This document shows, piece by piece, positions 1 to 12,799 of a stretch of DNA of 64,000 nt (the stretch's first letter is position 1; each line of letters begins with the position of its first letter). A program made the translations under genes and the position numbers. Origin of the DNA: Ephydatia muelleri (lineage: Eukaryota > Porifera > Demospongiae > Spongillida > Spongillidae); contig JABACO010000002.1 of assembly GCA_013339895.1 (NCBI GenBank), positions 7,410,924 to 7,474,923 of the forward strand, given 5' to 3'. The notes beneath the pieces were generated by a model that made no database searches, was not told the origin of the DNA, and saw nothing but the letters and a program-made list of their open reading frames with translations.

Positions 1-2018
1 TGCTGTGTGTGATGTCTCAGTAGCGCAGCCTCACCAGTATTTTGGTTTGTTTGGTTGGGGGCATGCAACTCTTAAAATTGTTCCTATGTATGCACACTTG
101 AACCTCTCCTGTTCAAAAAGGGGAGGGGCCAAGGGCATGCCACTAGCATAGGCATGTCATGTGGGCTGTGTGTGATGTCTGAGTAGTGCAGCCTCACCTG
201 TATTTTGGTTTGTTTGGTTGGGGGCTTGAAACTGTTAAAATTGTTCCTATGTATGCACACTTGAACCTCTCCTGTTCAAAAAGGGGAGGGGCCATGGGCG
301 TGCCACTAGCATAGGCATGTTATGTGGGCTGTGTGTGATGTCTGAGTAGTGCAGCCTCACCTGTATTTTGGTTTGTTTGGTTTGGGGGCAAGCAACTCTT
401 AAAATTGCTATGTATGCACACTTGAACCTCTCCTGTTCAAAAAGGGGAGGGGCCATGGGCGTGCCACTAGCATAGGCATGTCATGTGGGCTGTGTGTGAT
501 GTCTCAGTAGTGCAGCCTCACCTGTATTTTGGTTTGTTTGGTTTGGGGGCAAGCAACTCTTAAAATTGCTCCTATGTATGCACACTTGAACCTCTCCTGT
601 TCAAAAAGGGGAGGGGCCATGGGCGTGCCACTAGCATAGGCATGTCATGTGGGCTGTGTGTGATGTCTTAGTAGTGCAGCTTCACCTGTATTTTGGTTTT
701 TTTGGTTGGGGGCATGCAACTCTTAAAATTGTTCCTATGTATGCACACTTGAACCTCTTTGGTTCAAAAAGGGGAGGGGCCAAGGGCGTGCCACTAGCAT
801 AGGCATGTCATGTGGGCTGTGTGTGATGTCTCAGTAGTGCAGCCTCACCTGTATTTTGGTTTGTTTGGTTTGGGGGCATGCAATTCTTAAAATTGTTCCT
901 ATGTATGCACACTTGAACCTCTTTGGTTCAAAAAGGGGAGGGGCCAAGGGCGTGCCACTAGCATAGGCATGTCATGTGGGCTGTGTGTGATGTCTCAGTA
1001 GTGCAGCCTCACCTGTATTTTGGTTTGTTTGGTTTGGGGGCAAGCAACTCTTAAAATTCCTCCTATGTATGCACACTTGAACCACTCCTGTTCAAAAAGG
1101 GGAGGGGCCATGGGCGTGCCACTAGCATAGGCATGTCATGTGGGCTGTGTGTGATGTCTCAGTAGTGCAGCCTCACCTGTATTTTGGTTTGTTTGGTTTG
1201 GGGGCAAGCAACTCTTAAAATTGCTCCTATGTATGCACACTTGAACCTCTCCTGTTCAAAAAGGGGAGGGGCCATGGGCGTGCCACTAGCATAGGCATGT
1301 CATGTGGGCTGTGTGTGATGTCTGAGTAGTGCAGCTTCACCTGTATTTTGGTTTGTTTGGTTGGGGGCATGCAACTCTTAAAATTGTTCCTATGTATGCA
1401 CACTTGAACCTCTTTGGTTCAAAAAGGGGAGGGGCCAAGGGCGTGCCACTAGCATAGGCATGTCATGTGGGCTGTGTGTGATGTCTCAGTAGTGCAGCCT
1501 CACCTGTATTTTGGTTTGTTTGGTTTGGGGGCATGCAATTCTTAAAATTGTTCCTATGTATGCACACTTGAACCTCTCCTGTTCAAAAAGGGGAGGGGCC
1601 ATGGGCGTGCCACTAGCATAGGCATGTCATGTGGGCTGTGTGTGATGTCTCAGTAGTGCAGCCTCACCTGTATTTTGGTTTGTTTGGTTTGGGGGCAAGC
1701 AACTCTTAAAATTGCTCCTATGTATGCACACTTGAACCTCTCCTGTTCAAAAAAGGGAGGGGCCATGGGCGTGCCACTAGCATAGGCATGTCATGTGGGC
1801 TGTGTGTGATGTCTGAGTAGTGCAGCCTCACCTGTATTTTGGTTTGTTTGGTTGGGGGTATAAAATTGTCCCTATGTATGCACACTTGAACCTCTCCTGT
1901 TCAAAAAGGTGAGGGGCCAAGGGCGTGCCATTAGCATAGGCATGTCATGTGGGCTGTGTGTGATGTCTGAGTAGTGCAGCCTCACCTGTATTTTGGTTTG
2001 TTTGGTTGGGGGCATGCA
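1..2018. repeat. 163-bp satellite array, about 12 copies
   Basis: Tandem head-to-tail units of roughly 160-165 bp. Each carries the landmarks TGTGTGTGATGTCT, CCTCACCTGTATTTTGGTTT, CTATGTATGCACACTTGAAC and GGGGAGGGGCCA. The array is already running at the window's left edge and ends near 2018, where the last unit breaks off inside GGGGGCATGCA. Units fall into variants (AAGCAACTC versus CATGCAA at the start of the middle third; CTCCTGTTC versus CTTTGGTTC; CCATGGG versus CCAAGGG). Open frames across the array on the minus strand are repeat artefacts, not genes. Confidence 0.97.
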
Positions 2019-2640
2019 GGTTATAATGATGGCCTTCTTTTGGCTTTTGTTCATTGTACGTTATTATTAACTTTGTGTAGGTCTAGGTACATTTTAATGC
2101 ATACTAGTAGTAAAGTACTTTACTATATACTAGCGCGTCTATCGATTATACCAGAGATCATCTATATATGATCTCTGATTTTACAGTTGCGCCTCAGCGC
2201 CCGCGGCGCGCGATGTTCTTAATTGGTGTTTAAATGTGCGGCTACGGAATGTTGGGCTAACTTCACATGGGTTTTTTAATACCCTTCACGGAAATAGAAG
2301 TTTTTGCTGTCATATTTTGGAAATGCAATCCTCGATGGTCCCTTCGTGTGCGCAACCTTTGATTGTTAGCTCAAGATGTAGCCGAGGACGTTCGCGATGC
2401 TCTGCATGTATGCAATACAATGACAAAGGCGGCATTCCTAAAAAGTAGTTTCGGGACGCTAGACATATAATACAACTCACCTACAAATGACAACCAGGCC
2501 AAACAAGGGGAGGTAGGCTTCTCGTTATGAGAAAGAGCCCTTCCAAGCTATTTGGGGCTTGGATTCATTAAATTTACTTAACGTAACCAATGAGTCTGAT
2601 CACGAGGACGCTGCATGCGAAAAGGCACACTGATCACATG
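2019..2640. other. Spacer after the satellite, no gene recognised
   Basis: AT-rich sequence with a short perfect palindrome at about 2153-2178 (CAGAGATCAT, loop, ATGATCTCTG) and a small GC-rich patch at 2190-2212. A 70-residue open frame from 2236 has no recognisable domain and I do not call it. Confidence 0.5.
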
Positions 2641-2651
2641 ACCAAGTTGCA

Positions 2652-3070
2652 ATGTATTATAATGCGACACAATGTGCTATTGCTCTCATGCATGCAAGAA
2701 ATACAAAGAGAAAGTGCTACGATACAACTCACAAGCTAGTTGTTGTTAGCCGTACAGATCAACAGAGCATGCCAAGGAGTTTGGAATTATTAAACGAGAA
2801 GCAGGTGCGGGAATGGTGCCGTCAAAAGCCTGAACTGATGAAAATGTGTGCTGAAGGACGTGGGAAACGAAAGCGGTGTAGTGGTGGTGGGATGTGTGCG
2901 TGTATTGCGGAAAGACATTAGCGTTTTTGCAAAAGAGGTAATCACGGATCCAACGTTTCATGCGAGCCTGGGTGGGTTGCTCGTTTCATGAAGCGCTGGG
3001 GATTTGTCATACGGCAAAAAACTTCAGGACAACACCTGCCCCAGGACTTGGAGGAAAATGTCTTATGATA
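2652..3070 (+). pseudogene. pogo/Tigger-type transposase, N-terminal DNA-binding part
   Basis: The translation matches the double helix-turn-helix N-terminus of pogo-family (Tc1/mariner superfamily) transposases and their CENP-B-like relatives. First comes HKLVVV... followed by NEKQVREWCRQKPELMKM and a basic GRGKRKR linker. Then, in other frames, RKDISVFAKEVITDPTF and WVARFMKRWGFVIRQK. The family reads these as one continuous stretch, so at least two frameshifts have split it, near 2890 and near 2965, and stops follow at about 3064. The DDE catalytic part is absent. This is a decayed DNA-transposon copy or a dead domesticated derivative. Confidence 0.75.
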
Positions 3071-3339
3071 GCTTCCTTCCATTGCCTCATCCGATTGCTG
3101 AAGTAAGTTTATAATTAACTTTTTTCTTTAATTGGCTTGCATGATAAATGAAATTTAAATAACTTCTCTGTGATTCAGAAAATGTACACATAATCTCATA
3201 CATGCATGTCTCGGAATTGATACATGATAAACACAATTGTATTTCATGCCTCTGTCCATGCTTCTAGAAATATTACACGACTCCATTTACAACTGTGGAA
3301 ACAAATTATAATCACTTTCATTTTTCTTTACTAGGTACA

Positions 3340-4141
3340 CGCAAAGAGTATTTCACAAGCAAGACAATTGTCAAAGCAATTCTCTGATGTTAAAAGTATT
3401 CTTGTGGGTGGAAAAAGATACGTTCCATTAACTGCAGTTGAAAGCAATTTGATCAACCAAGTGCTAACAACTCCAATGCCATGGGATAATGATTTACATA
3501 TTGCTACATCCAAGTTAGCAGTATTTATATGCCTAATCATGGATACAATGGTACCTTGTATAGAATCAATGAACACATACTTTACAAATATGATACTTCT
3601 GAAGAGTTAATAGTTGTCAGGATATTGAATATTGTATCATTAAATCTACAAGGAGAGTATAAAACGTTTATAAAGGGAGAAGCATACACACAAGCATTAA
3701 CAGCTACTGGAGATTTGAGATTCCATGAGTATAGCGATAATCCCTTTGTTGAACCATCAGCGACGGTGCTGTTCATTCCAGTGAGTGGAATTGTTAGAAA
3801 AGTTATGCTTTATCCTGACCCAGAACATCTTCAAGATCCATACTGCTACATTGTCATCGATAATCAAAGACCAGTTCTGCCATTGTGTAGTAGTGATGTA
3901 TTAGTTCCGCACTATCCTGAGGTTGGAGAAATGGTGCATGTGAAAGGAATCGATGGAAATGAACTTTATTTGGCAGCAATACATTCTTGCTGCCACTTGT
4001 TATGCATACTTTTATGAAAGAGATGCTGATTCTACTGTAACTGTACGTTACAAACGCCTAAAGGAGAAGGAGAAAGTTCATTTTGCCTCAATAGTACGTT
4101 CATTGGATGGATACTTTGAAGGAAAATTTTGGTTTCAGTAG
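3340..4141 (+). pseudogene. Unrecognised decayed protein-coding gene
   Basis: A stretch starting after an acceptor-like TTTACTAG (about 3336) codes for three overlapping open pieces in different frames: 3368-3610, 3529-4017 and 3953-4141. Read in order they give a coherent acidic/hydrophobic protein of about 260 residues, with segments such as GGKRYVPLTAVESNLI, LFIPVSGIVRKVMLYPDP and VRYKRLKEKEKVHFASI, ending in a stop at 4139-4141. Two frame changes (near 3525 and near 3970) suggest a pseudogene or small unseen introns. I do not recognise the family. It sits between a pogo remnant and an integrase fossil, so it may be transposon cargo. Confidence 0.5.
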
Positions 4142-4274
4142 TTTTGTTTCATGTTGTGTGTTGCAGAATTGGTTCTGAATTCTCACACTGTAATTAAAAC
4201 GGTAATTTGAATCCCTATACATTGGTTTGATGTCTTTTCGCACTTGGAATTACATGTTTATTGCAAGCATAGGA

Positions 4275-4610
4275 TTTAGAATAACAACTGTGGAAATAAA
4301 AATTCCCATGTTGGGTTAGCATTTCCCTGATGGGAATTTTTTTTCAGGATCAGAATCAATCAATTACTACTTATGCTGGGAATTAAAAACCCATGCTGGG
4401 ATTAAAAACCCACTATGGAAAACGAAATCCCAATGATGGGATTGATTGTCATGATGGGATTATTTTTATCCTGGTGTGGAAGTTTCTTATGATACTGGGA
4501 ATAAAAAATTCCATGCTGGGAATTTGGTTGAAAACCCAAACATGGGAATAAAAATTACTGGGAAATGTCATAAACCCGTTAATGGGAACGTGAAATTTTT
4601 TCCTGTGTTG
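4275..4610. repeat. Irregular array of a GGGAAT/ATTCCC motif
   Basis: About a dozen short words built on ATGCTGGGAATTAAAAACCC occur at uneven 20-35 bp spacing, in both orientations and with point changes. Examples are ATTCCCATG, TGATGGGAATTT, CATGCTGGGATTAAAAACCC, AATCCCAATGATGGGATT and CATGGGAATAAAAA. No coding sense is visible. Confidence 0.7.
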
Positions 4611-4621
4611 TTGTTTAGGTA

Positions 4622-5110
4622 GGACCTATGTATGGTTGGAAGCCCATGTGCGGATTTCTTGCTTCTCAAGGTCTCAAAGTGTCTGAATCACGCGTCCGCA
4701 AGGCACTTAGGACTGCTATCAGATGAGAGTTACTAGAACAGCAAACAGTTAAAATTCACAACCATATAGAGCAGAGTACTTTGGTGAAAAATTACATATA
4801 GACCAAAATGAAAAACTAGTCAAGTACGGTGTGTCAGGAAAGATAGTGGGTTTCATTAGTATGCCTATTACAAATTCTTTGTCACTTTGTTCATGAGTTG
4901 TTGGAACACTTGCATCACAATGTTGAGAAGCCTCCTCACAGGCAAACGACATCTACACTGGTAATATTATAATACTTGTAAATGAACTGTATACATGCAT
5001 AATTGTAATTATTATGTCACAGAACCATATAGTTGAACGCTACTGGCCTGAAGTCAATCACAGAGTTAATTATCCCATGAGATGGAGGAAAATGGGGATT
5101 TCAGTATGGA
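4622..5110 (+). pseudogene. Integrase-core (rve-type) fossil
   Basis: Three neighbouring pieces match a metazoan family with an integrase-like DDE core. They are YGWKPMCGFLASQGLKVSES with RVRKALRTAI, then YFGEKLHIDQNEKLV with GKIVGFISMP, then NHIVERYWPEVNHRVNYPM. The last piece starts just after an acceptor-like TGTCACAG. The copy is short compared with a whole integrase core and is clearly broken. Which element class it came from cannot be told from this fragment. Confidence 0.65.
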
Positions 5111-7600
5111 TTCAATAGTTCATCGTTATTGTATCTCTTGGTTCTCACTTATTGTTGCTGTGGTGGGCAAAAAGTATTTCATATAGGTGTTCATTGATTC
5201 ATTCTTTCCTTATTTCATGTGCCTATAAAGGCAAAAGAAGGTTGTATTGATAGCTTTTAAGCAGTGATAGGATGAAAAGTGAATGGATTAGATTCATATA
5301 GTGTATAGAAATGCAATGCTAACTGTATTGATGAGCCTAGTTACTGCCTTCAAGTTTAAAATTGCTGCTCTATTTAACTAAACAAGTGGCAGATTTTAAC
5401 ACATGGTTACAGAGAAAGAAACTTAGTTTGAAGGATAGCCTTTTATTCCAGGGATGAAATACCTCCGAGAGAATTTGAGTACTCTTCTTACATAGAGTTC
5501 ATACAAACAGGAGAGTATGATTGACAGAGAGTAGCAAGGGTTAGATTATTATTAGTAAATAGGCATATTGGGTATTATTACTGCTCTAGTAGATAGACAG
5601 GTGATGTGTCCAAAATGCTGCTTTGCAACAGTAGTATGATTAGATGATTATTAGTAGATAGGCTTAGTGTGCTGTCTTCCTGCATTATTAGACAGTTACT
5701 GGTGCTCTACAAGTAATGTACAGTACTTGTAATGCACTTCACATCCAGTCTCATAGCAAAAACGAAATACTGAGACTACATGCATAGTAGACAAGATTGA
5801 TTACTTAAACTACTTCTCATGTACCAATCTCAGTTGTTCCATACCGTCTAGTCTCAACCTAGATTTATGGCCCTTCCAAAGCAGTGATGCTTAGTGAGGA
5901 GGCAATTCAATTAATGTGCTTTCATTCATTCATGGCAGCCCTTAAGGTCATTTTGATTATGACTCGAGGATATTATTTGCAAGAGAAAAAAAAAAGAGGC
6001 ATAAATACTTTCTCTCGATGCACCTGTTTAATTTAAGTGTATTAAATTAAAGGAAAAAAAGGTACTCAAAGCATAGGCTAATTAGGCCAGGTCCATATGA
6101 TAAATCTGAATCGAATTATCCCTCTCCCTGGGTCCATTTGCTGCAAGGCTTTGTTTTTTGTTTTTCTTTCTATTATCAGTTCTCAGCTTATTCGATTTGA
6201 GGCATCTTGAATTTTACGCAACTTTCAAATATTAATTGGGCTCAGGGTTCTCATGCAGGTAATGTATGCCATAGCCCTGTCTAGATTCCTTTGGCCTCTT
6301 GCCTTAACCTACAAATGTACGAGAGACAATCAGTTGTGAAGTGATTTTGAGCAATAATGAATTTCTTGCAGTACTGAAATGCACAGAAAAAGCAGTTGAG
6401 AGCAATCAATCCTTTACAAGCATGCACATGTTTTAAATTTCCTAACAAACTCAGTGCTCTGTTTTGATATCCAAGATATCTTCACACTTTTTGCCTCTGG
6501 AGTGTTCAGGTCGGATCGCAACTATCGTTTGGCATCACCATATCGCATGATAATTTGGTACAGTAGTGATACCACTTTTGTGCAAACATATGTGCAGAGA
6601 TGGCCAACTGTGAGAGGCTGAAAGCAAAGCAGCTTTCTCCAATGAGCAATTGTTTTTATTTTTCCAAATAAATAAAATAGAACTAGAATCAAAATTAAGC
6701 CACACAGATTAAGGAATGGTAAAAAAATGTGTATCTATTACTACCTAACCTAATGATTTTTTGTTTCTATCGCTACAGCCAAGATACCTTCATGCTGAGT
6801 GCCACTGGATTGGTTAGATCTGATGGTAGCATCTTGATGGATCACCACTGTGCAAGTGAGCACATATATGGCTTGAGGTGCCACTTGTGCAATAATACAC
6901 TTGCAGAGATACCCAGTGGAGTAGGACTGTGGTTTATTATTTAGAGTCTAAATGTACCATGCAATCATACAGAGAGATGTCAGAGGTATGGCACTGAACT
7001 TAATGGAGCTTCCATTAGATAGAAGCATGATAGAAGAGGCTGAAAGCAATTGAGCCTTTCCAGTTAGACCCAGTAGTTACAAATATCATATCAATACATC
7101 TTGTGCTATTGTATTATGTGGAAGAATAAAAAAAGGTAAATCAAATGTCGCATCTACTGAAGAAGTTTCAATTACTTTCATGTTATCAATCACTACAAAT
7201 GATGGAATAAACAACATTTAGTCACATAAATACATGCAAGAATATGTCATTATACAAATAGTTTCATTCTTGAAAAGAGAGTTTAATCTTTCTGCTTATC
7301 CATTTGTGCAACATTGACATTATCATTAAGATTAAACATGCACTAACAGTTGCAGAATGTGATCAGTAAATAATTGGATATTCTTTTAATGTAATATTCT
7401 TGGAATAGCAAGCCAACAAAAAAAGATGAGCACAGACAAATTTACTCAAACACACAGTGAGAAGCAATGCAAGCTCAGTACAAGGTTACTTGCCACATGT
7501 GAACATTGAAAAAGTCACACCTAAAATACATAATAATATCACAGAGGAGTTGAGAGTTGGGAGTCATCTTCAAACTGTGAATAAGCTTCATCACTGTACA
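5111..7600. other. Intergenic stretch, one possible isolated exon
   Basis: AT-rich and without recognised genes. One candidate exon lies at about 6778-6944 on the plus strand after a good acceptor (TTTCTATCGCTACAG). It encodes DTFMLSATGLVRSDGSILMD and a Cys-rich GLRCHLCNNTL, ending in a stop; no family is recognised. The rest shows no repeats of note. Confidence 0.3.
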
Positions 7601-7619
7601 ATTGAAAGTCCAAAAAACT

Positions 7620-10600
7620 CTACCAAAAAGAAAAAGTAGAGCAATATAAATAACCCTGCTTTGAAAATCTATTGCTCACCATTTTGGACTGGGTCATTGC
7701 ATCTAATCGTTCGTGCAGCACAACAAAAGACGGCCGTTCTGTTGGGACTTTTGCCCAACATATTTTTACAATATCATACACTTCCTGTGCGCAGTGCATT
7801 GGCTTTGGCAACCGCATTCCTCCACAGAGTTGTGAGTACACGTCAAATGGCAATATCTCAGCATATGGAGTCCCTCCTGTGTAGCACAAATGATTAGACG
7901 CAAAACATAAACTTGTAAAATAGGTTGCAAACCAATTGAAGCATGAACAATATCCATGAAGCATGCTATAAAATAATTAGTTCACATTAAAATCATTGAC
8001 AGTTTTCACTACACCCCTACATCATAACGTTTATTGAATTGATTATGTAGGCAAATGTTTAGTTACATTCAGTGTCCTCCCATGCTAGTATGCATAGTGT
8101 TTAACTCTGATCAAAATTGCCTTTTGCTTATTCAAACCATTATTGCTTGTTGTGTTCATTGAAGGCCACACAGTTCACTTGAAATCAATCGACCATTCTG
8201 GTAATTACATGTAATAAGAATAACTAGCATGTCAAGGACACCAATCCATGATTGCAACACTTATAGGCAGTGAACTTGTAGATATACCTGGTATAGGTGT
8301 AGTGTAAACACAACAGAGAACTTCACTTACCAACTGTGATTAGTTCCCACATTGTTACACCAAACGACCAACTAAATAGAAGAACAGTTTTAATTGCAAA
8401 CCTACAATCATACTCATTATAGTAGCTATAGTAATGATTAGAATCACACACCTGCTCACACACACGTAGATGCATGACAATTAATCATGTGTATGTAATA
8501 AGCAACACCACCATTTTTAGTAGAAGGAATGAGTGTGGGAAGGTCCGAAGTTGTAGGGTCATATGTCAGGCTACCTAAGCATTAGCTGAAACATACATGT
8601 GCACACTTACACATCACTAAGAGTGTTTGAGGTTCCATCAAACAAGGTCTCTGGTGCCATCCACTTGATGAAATTCTCCCTGTTAAGGTCATATCCACCT
8701 ACGTTGATCTTAATGTCCAGGCTGGTTCCCACAAGAACATTGGAAGCACACAGTAATCCATGTACTGCCTGTTGAACACAATTATAGCACACATGGCAAC
8801 AAATGTAGTGGTGAGTACCTTTTTTGTCTCAAGAAACATCATTCCAGAAGAAATCTTTGTTGCAATATTAATTATGTCTCTCGAGGTAAGGTTTAGAGAT
8901 GGAAGCTGTTCTCGCTTTCCAGGGAAAACTGTGTATAGACCATGATGACCTCTGGATGCCCGCAGGAACCCAAGCAGGTCTCCATGGCACATGTATTCCA
9001 ACACCATGCACATTGGACCTACACAATCAGATAGGAAATAAATAACATCAAAGGCACAGGATTAGAAGAATAGAGGTCAAAGAAAGGAATATGGAGACTT
9101 GAAATCACTAACTCTCAACTGTGCACACACGAAGAAGCCCAATAATGTTTGGGTGAGATCCAAGGCTAGCCAAGAACTCCATGTCAGCTATGAATGCTTT
9201 AACGTCATCCTCACTGTAACCTTCTTTGCACGTTTTGACAGCAACATCAATTTGTTTGTCTCCTTTTATGCCAGTGGCAGAGCCTTTAAAAAGAACTGTT
9301 GAATAGCCATCATGCAGAATTTCTGAAAACTGAAGAAGCTCTCTAGGAAATTCCCATTTAGGATCCAGATCTTCAAACATACTCATGCGATTTGAACATT
9401 GTAGCTTAGTTGAAGTACCATTGCTTTGGTTGAGTGTGATTGGAGTCACATACTCATTCACAGCTAATGTATGCTGTGGAGATTAAAGATAATACACCAA
9501 GTTTGACAAGTAACAATCTCACATAACATACATGATCAATATCATCTTCTCCCATCCAACTTCTCTCCACACTTTTGTTCATTTTTCTGTAGAAAATTGT
9601 TTAAAACTGTGAGATCAATTTAACATCAACTAAAGAACATTACTTGAATGAATAGTACTTCAGCAAAAGGAATACGCCTATGGTCATGAGGATGACTGAT
9701 ATTATAACACCACCAGTTGACACACCGATGGTAATGGATGTGGCCTGAGAGAGTCCAGCTGTGATTAAAATAAAATAAGGACACACATGCATCTTGTACA
9801 CATTAGATTAATTTTGTATATGCAGACTTGAAGACAGTTTCAATACTAATCCCGATTTCACAATGTCTCTCACCCTTATCCACCCATAATAACTTTGTTT
9901 TCCAATACATGTTCATACTTGTTAAAAAATGAAAGGACATAACTCTATTTTATGTCCTTACATGGATTCACTGTGAAGAAGACGGTTGTACTTGGTAAGC
10001 TCGGAGCTGTTGCAGATGATACACTTGCAATGGCTAACACATACGCTTCATAGTTTCCTTCTGGTAGTTCAGTAATGTCAACTGTTTGCATAGATGTAAT
10101 TATGGATGTCTGACTGCCATTCACTTTGCTGTAAAAGTGCACAGCACTATAGTGTATTGTGCAATAAAGATATTATGTGCACTTTACCCATAGTAGACTC
10201 TGTAGATGACTGTAATTGGACTGGATGTGGCAGGTTTCCATCCGAGGGTTACCGTGCCCAGGGTCACGGAGAATGTTAGTCCTAGCACTGGATCAGGAGG
10301 GCCTGGTAGGGAGCTGTTATGACATTGGTCCCCATGATTTAGAATGGGCATACCATAGACATTTGTGGAGAAGGTGTTGCTTCCTTTTATGTTGCTTGCT
10401 TGGCATATGTATTGACCAGTTTGATGTTTCTGTAATGCCTGAATTATCAGAATAGATGAATTGCTGGTATTGGTAGTGTATACTGGCTCAGAGTGATCTT
10501 GGGGCACCTCCACTCCCTAAAAATAGGAATTTATTATTTGTACATGTAAGTACAATCTAAAGAACACTGAACTCTATGCATGCCTGACCTCTTTGGTCCA

Positions 10601-12499
10601 AGTAATAGACATTCCGGCATTAATGCTGAGCCCTCCACACCCCACACCCTGTAGTGCACTGGGCTGCACCGTGCATGGAATGGAGATTGATTGAGAATAG
10701 TTGAGAAGGACCACAGTACTTGACGTGGTTGGATAAGGATTATCAGGGCCTGCATGAGAAGCACAGTGCAGTGTTTTGGATTTAATTGTGATTTCAGCAC
10801 AAAGTATCGTTCAAATACATACTCCTTATGCACTAAGCTGCACTGAACATGTAGTCAAGCATTCCAGCATTCAAATGTCATTAAGGCCAGGCCCACACAA
10901 TAGAAGGCATGCATGATTAGTTGGAGGAGGACAAACACAGGTGTTCTTGACAAGAATAGCTAGCGCAGATACACTGATTTCAACCAATAAGACAAATTGC
11001 CACTATCTACAGTCTGTGACTTTTTTTAATAATTTGTGTTTTTCATTCTTAGCAACAACACTCTTTCAGCACTTATTTTAATTGAAAGGCAAAAATCAGA
11101 TCCTACATAGCTTAGACTTCTTGTTTATACTACCAGTAACTGCCTTTGCATACTCTTCATCATCGCTAATTGTGCAATATGTATAGACGTATAGACAGGT
11201 ATAAAACAATGAAAAGTCAAACCACCTTTCCATGTCTCGTATTACGTTTGCTGTAGTTAGGTTGCTGCTTGAATTGATACAAGATATGGGTAACGTGTAA
11301 AAATTTTAAACGTCATTATTGTTATGGAGTATCTGGCATCTGATCTGATATGTATGATCTCATAACTAAAATAATACTCATGTGCTTGTATGAACTGCAA
11401 TCCATCAGAAACTTCATGAATATAAAATTCACCTTACCTGAAATATTGATATTTAAAGATAAATTTTTGCTTTCTCCAGATAGATAGTTTGCAGTAAGGA
11501 CATATGATCCAGAGCTGATTGAAATAGGGCTGTCTAATGAAATTGTTAGCTGTGCCATTGTTTTGTTTGTTTGACTAGGACACAGTTGACTTGCTGCTGC
11601 AAAGACAGGTGGTTGTGGCAGTTTAATCTGTTTAGTTTCTTTTTGTGATCCCTCCAACCTGTCCAATGTCCAGTTAACATTGGGGTTTCCTGTGACGTTT
11701 GAAAAGGAATGAGTTTGGATTCAAATCACTGCTGTATTCTATAGAATTGCTGTGTGTATGTGGGTGTGCATCTGTTCACATCTGTGTTTGTGCACGAGTA
11801 AGTGGTAAGTAGTATTGTGCTACCTTCTATAGTCACACACACATTCCTTGATCTCTGTACCGGATCGACACAAATAGTATTGGACTGCATGTTGCACAGT
11901 TGCAAGACAGGGTTCCCTGCAAGGGATATTAAAAACCTTAAAATACAGCACACATTACGGCATGCTATCTTACTCAGTACTGTGATCGTGACATTGTTGC
12001 TGTATAGCGGTGTCGGTGAGCCAATAATGCTTGCAACACAGCGATAGGTTCCAGCGGTGCAGTCATCGGCTTGTGGAACGTACAAATCACCGTTTGTAGC
12101 AATGTAATAACTGAATTTTTAGCCAAAAAAATACTGCATAAAATATATACGGAGGAGTTACATTTACATTTATAACAAGCTGACATACCCGCTTATAGAA
12201 TTGTTGTCTCTAATTGACATCCAATTAGATGATAGCCGCTTTTCCCATGTGGGGTAAACGTTCGGACATGAAAATTCACAGTGTAGCCTCGCTTCAGTAT
12301 TAATTTGGGTGAACGCAGCCAGTGAAGTGACGATCGGAGATGGAACGGGGGCTGCATGGAGGAGTAAATCGGTCTGACGGCAGAACTAGGCTATACGTTA
12401 TGTATTGTACTCACATGGGCACTGGCCTTCTCCGCATGCGAAAGCAGCCGTAAGGACGAGAGCGTACATGTATCCCGTCCGTACACGGCGCAAAGCCAT
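7620..12499 (-). CDS. Receptor tyrosine kinase-like receptor (predicted pseudokinase), 16 exons, ~840 aa
   Basis: Exons (minus strand): 12499-12415, 12351-12189, 12110-11974, 11916-11824, 11689-11438, 10749-10589, 10516-10354, 10302-10188, 10128-9962, 9758-9644, 9586-9532, 9473-9113, 9018-8819, 8768-8611, 8371-8331, 7876-7620. All junctions are GT-AG and the phases join without a stop (2523 nt). Residues 1-27 are a signal peptide (MALRRVRTGYMYALVLTAAF). Ig1 spans about 30-128 (C53, W64, C107), a second Ig-like region about 160-243, Ig3 about 244-350 (ISIPC, ITW, GQYIC), FN3 about 352-444, TM about 461-481 (GGVIISVILMTIGVFLLLKY), kinase about 545-830. The fold is clear (VAVK K582, KWMAPE, WSFGVTMWELITV), but the glycine loop is LHDGYSTV, the alpha-C Glu is D599, HRD reads HGL (692-694) and DFG reads VGG (712-714). 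It should bind ligand at the surface but not transfer phosphate itself. The architecture resembles the expanded sponge RTKs; the ligand is unknown. Confidence 0.93.
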
Positions 12500-12710
12500 C
12501 GCTTTCAAGCCTTCAGTAGGAAAGTGTATTTTCCGTGTCATGTCCCGAACTCCAGCCCCGCCTCCCGATTAATTTGTCCATGCAGTAATTAACGAAATGG
12601 ATCGGTACACATTATAGCTAGCTATAGATGCATAATAAATACTGGGCATTATTGTTTTTAAAAGTATGTGAAAAACGATGATATAAAACTCGCAGATTGC
12701 GCGCGGGCGC

Positions 12711-12790
12711 ACATACACACACATACACACACACATACACACACACACACATACACACACACACACACACACATACACACACACACACAT
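12711..12790. repeat. (CA)n microsatellite
   Basis: About 80 bp of CA dinucleotides broken by ATA interruptions, 210 bp upstream of the receptor start codon. Confidence 0.95.
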
Positions 12791-12799
12791 TCAGAAGAT

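Noticed and set aside
1-2018. A CRISPR-like array
   Set aside because: The units are contiguous long satellites without unique spacers, in a eukaryotic setting.
247-2054. Minus-strand frames of 60-69 residues in the satellite
   Set aside because: They recur with the repeat unit, start at arbitrary places and show no domain; they come from the periodic sequence.
10303-10353. In-frame read-through of the 51-bp gap between receptor exons 7 and 8
   Set aside because: It is a multiple of three with no stop, but it starts GTATGC, ends CTACCAG and would insert 17 residues between the Ig and FN3 domains, so it is treated as a tiny intron; cDNA would settle it.
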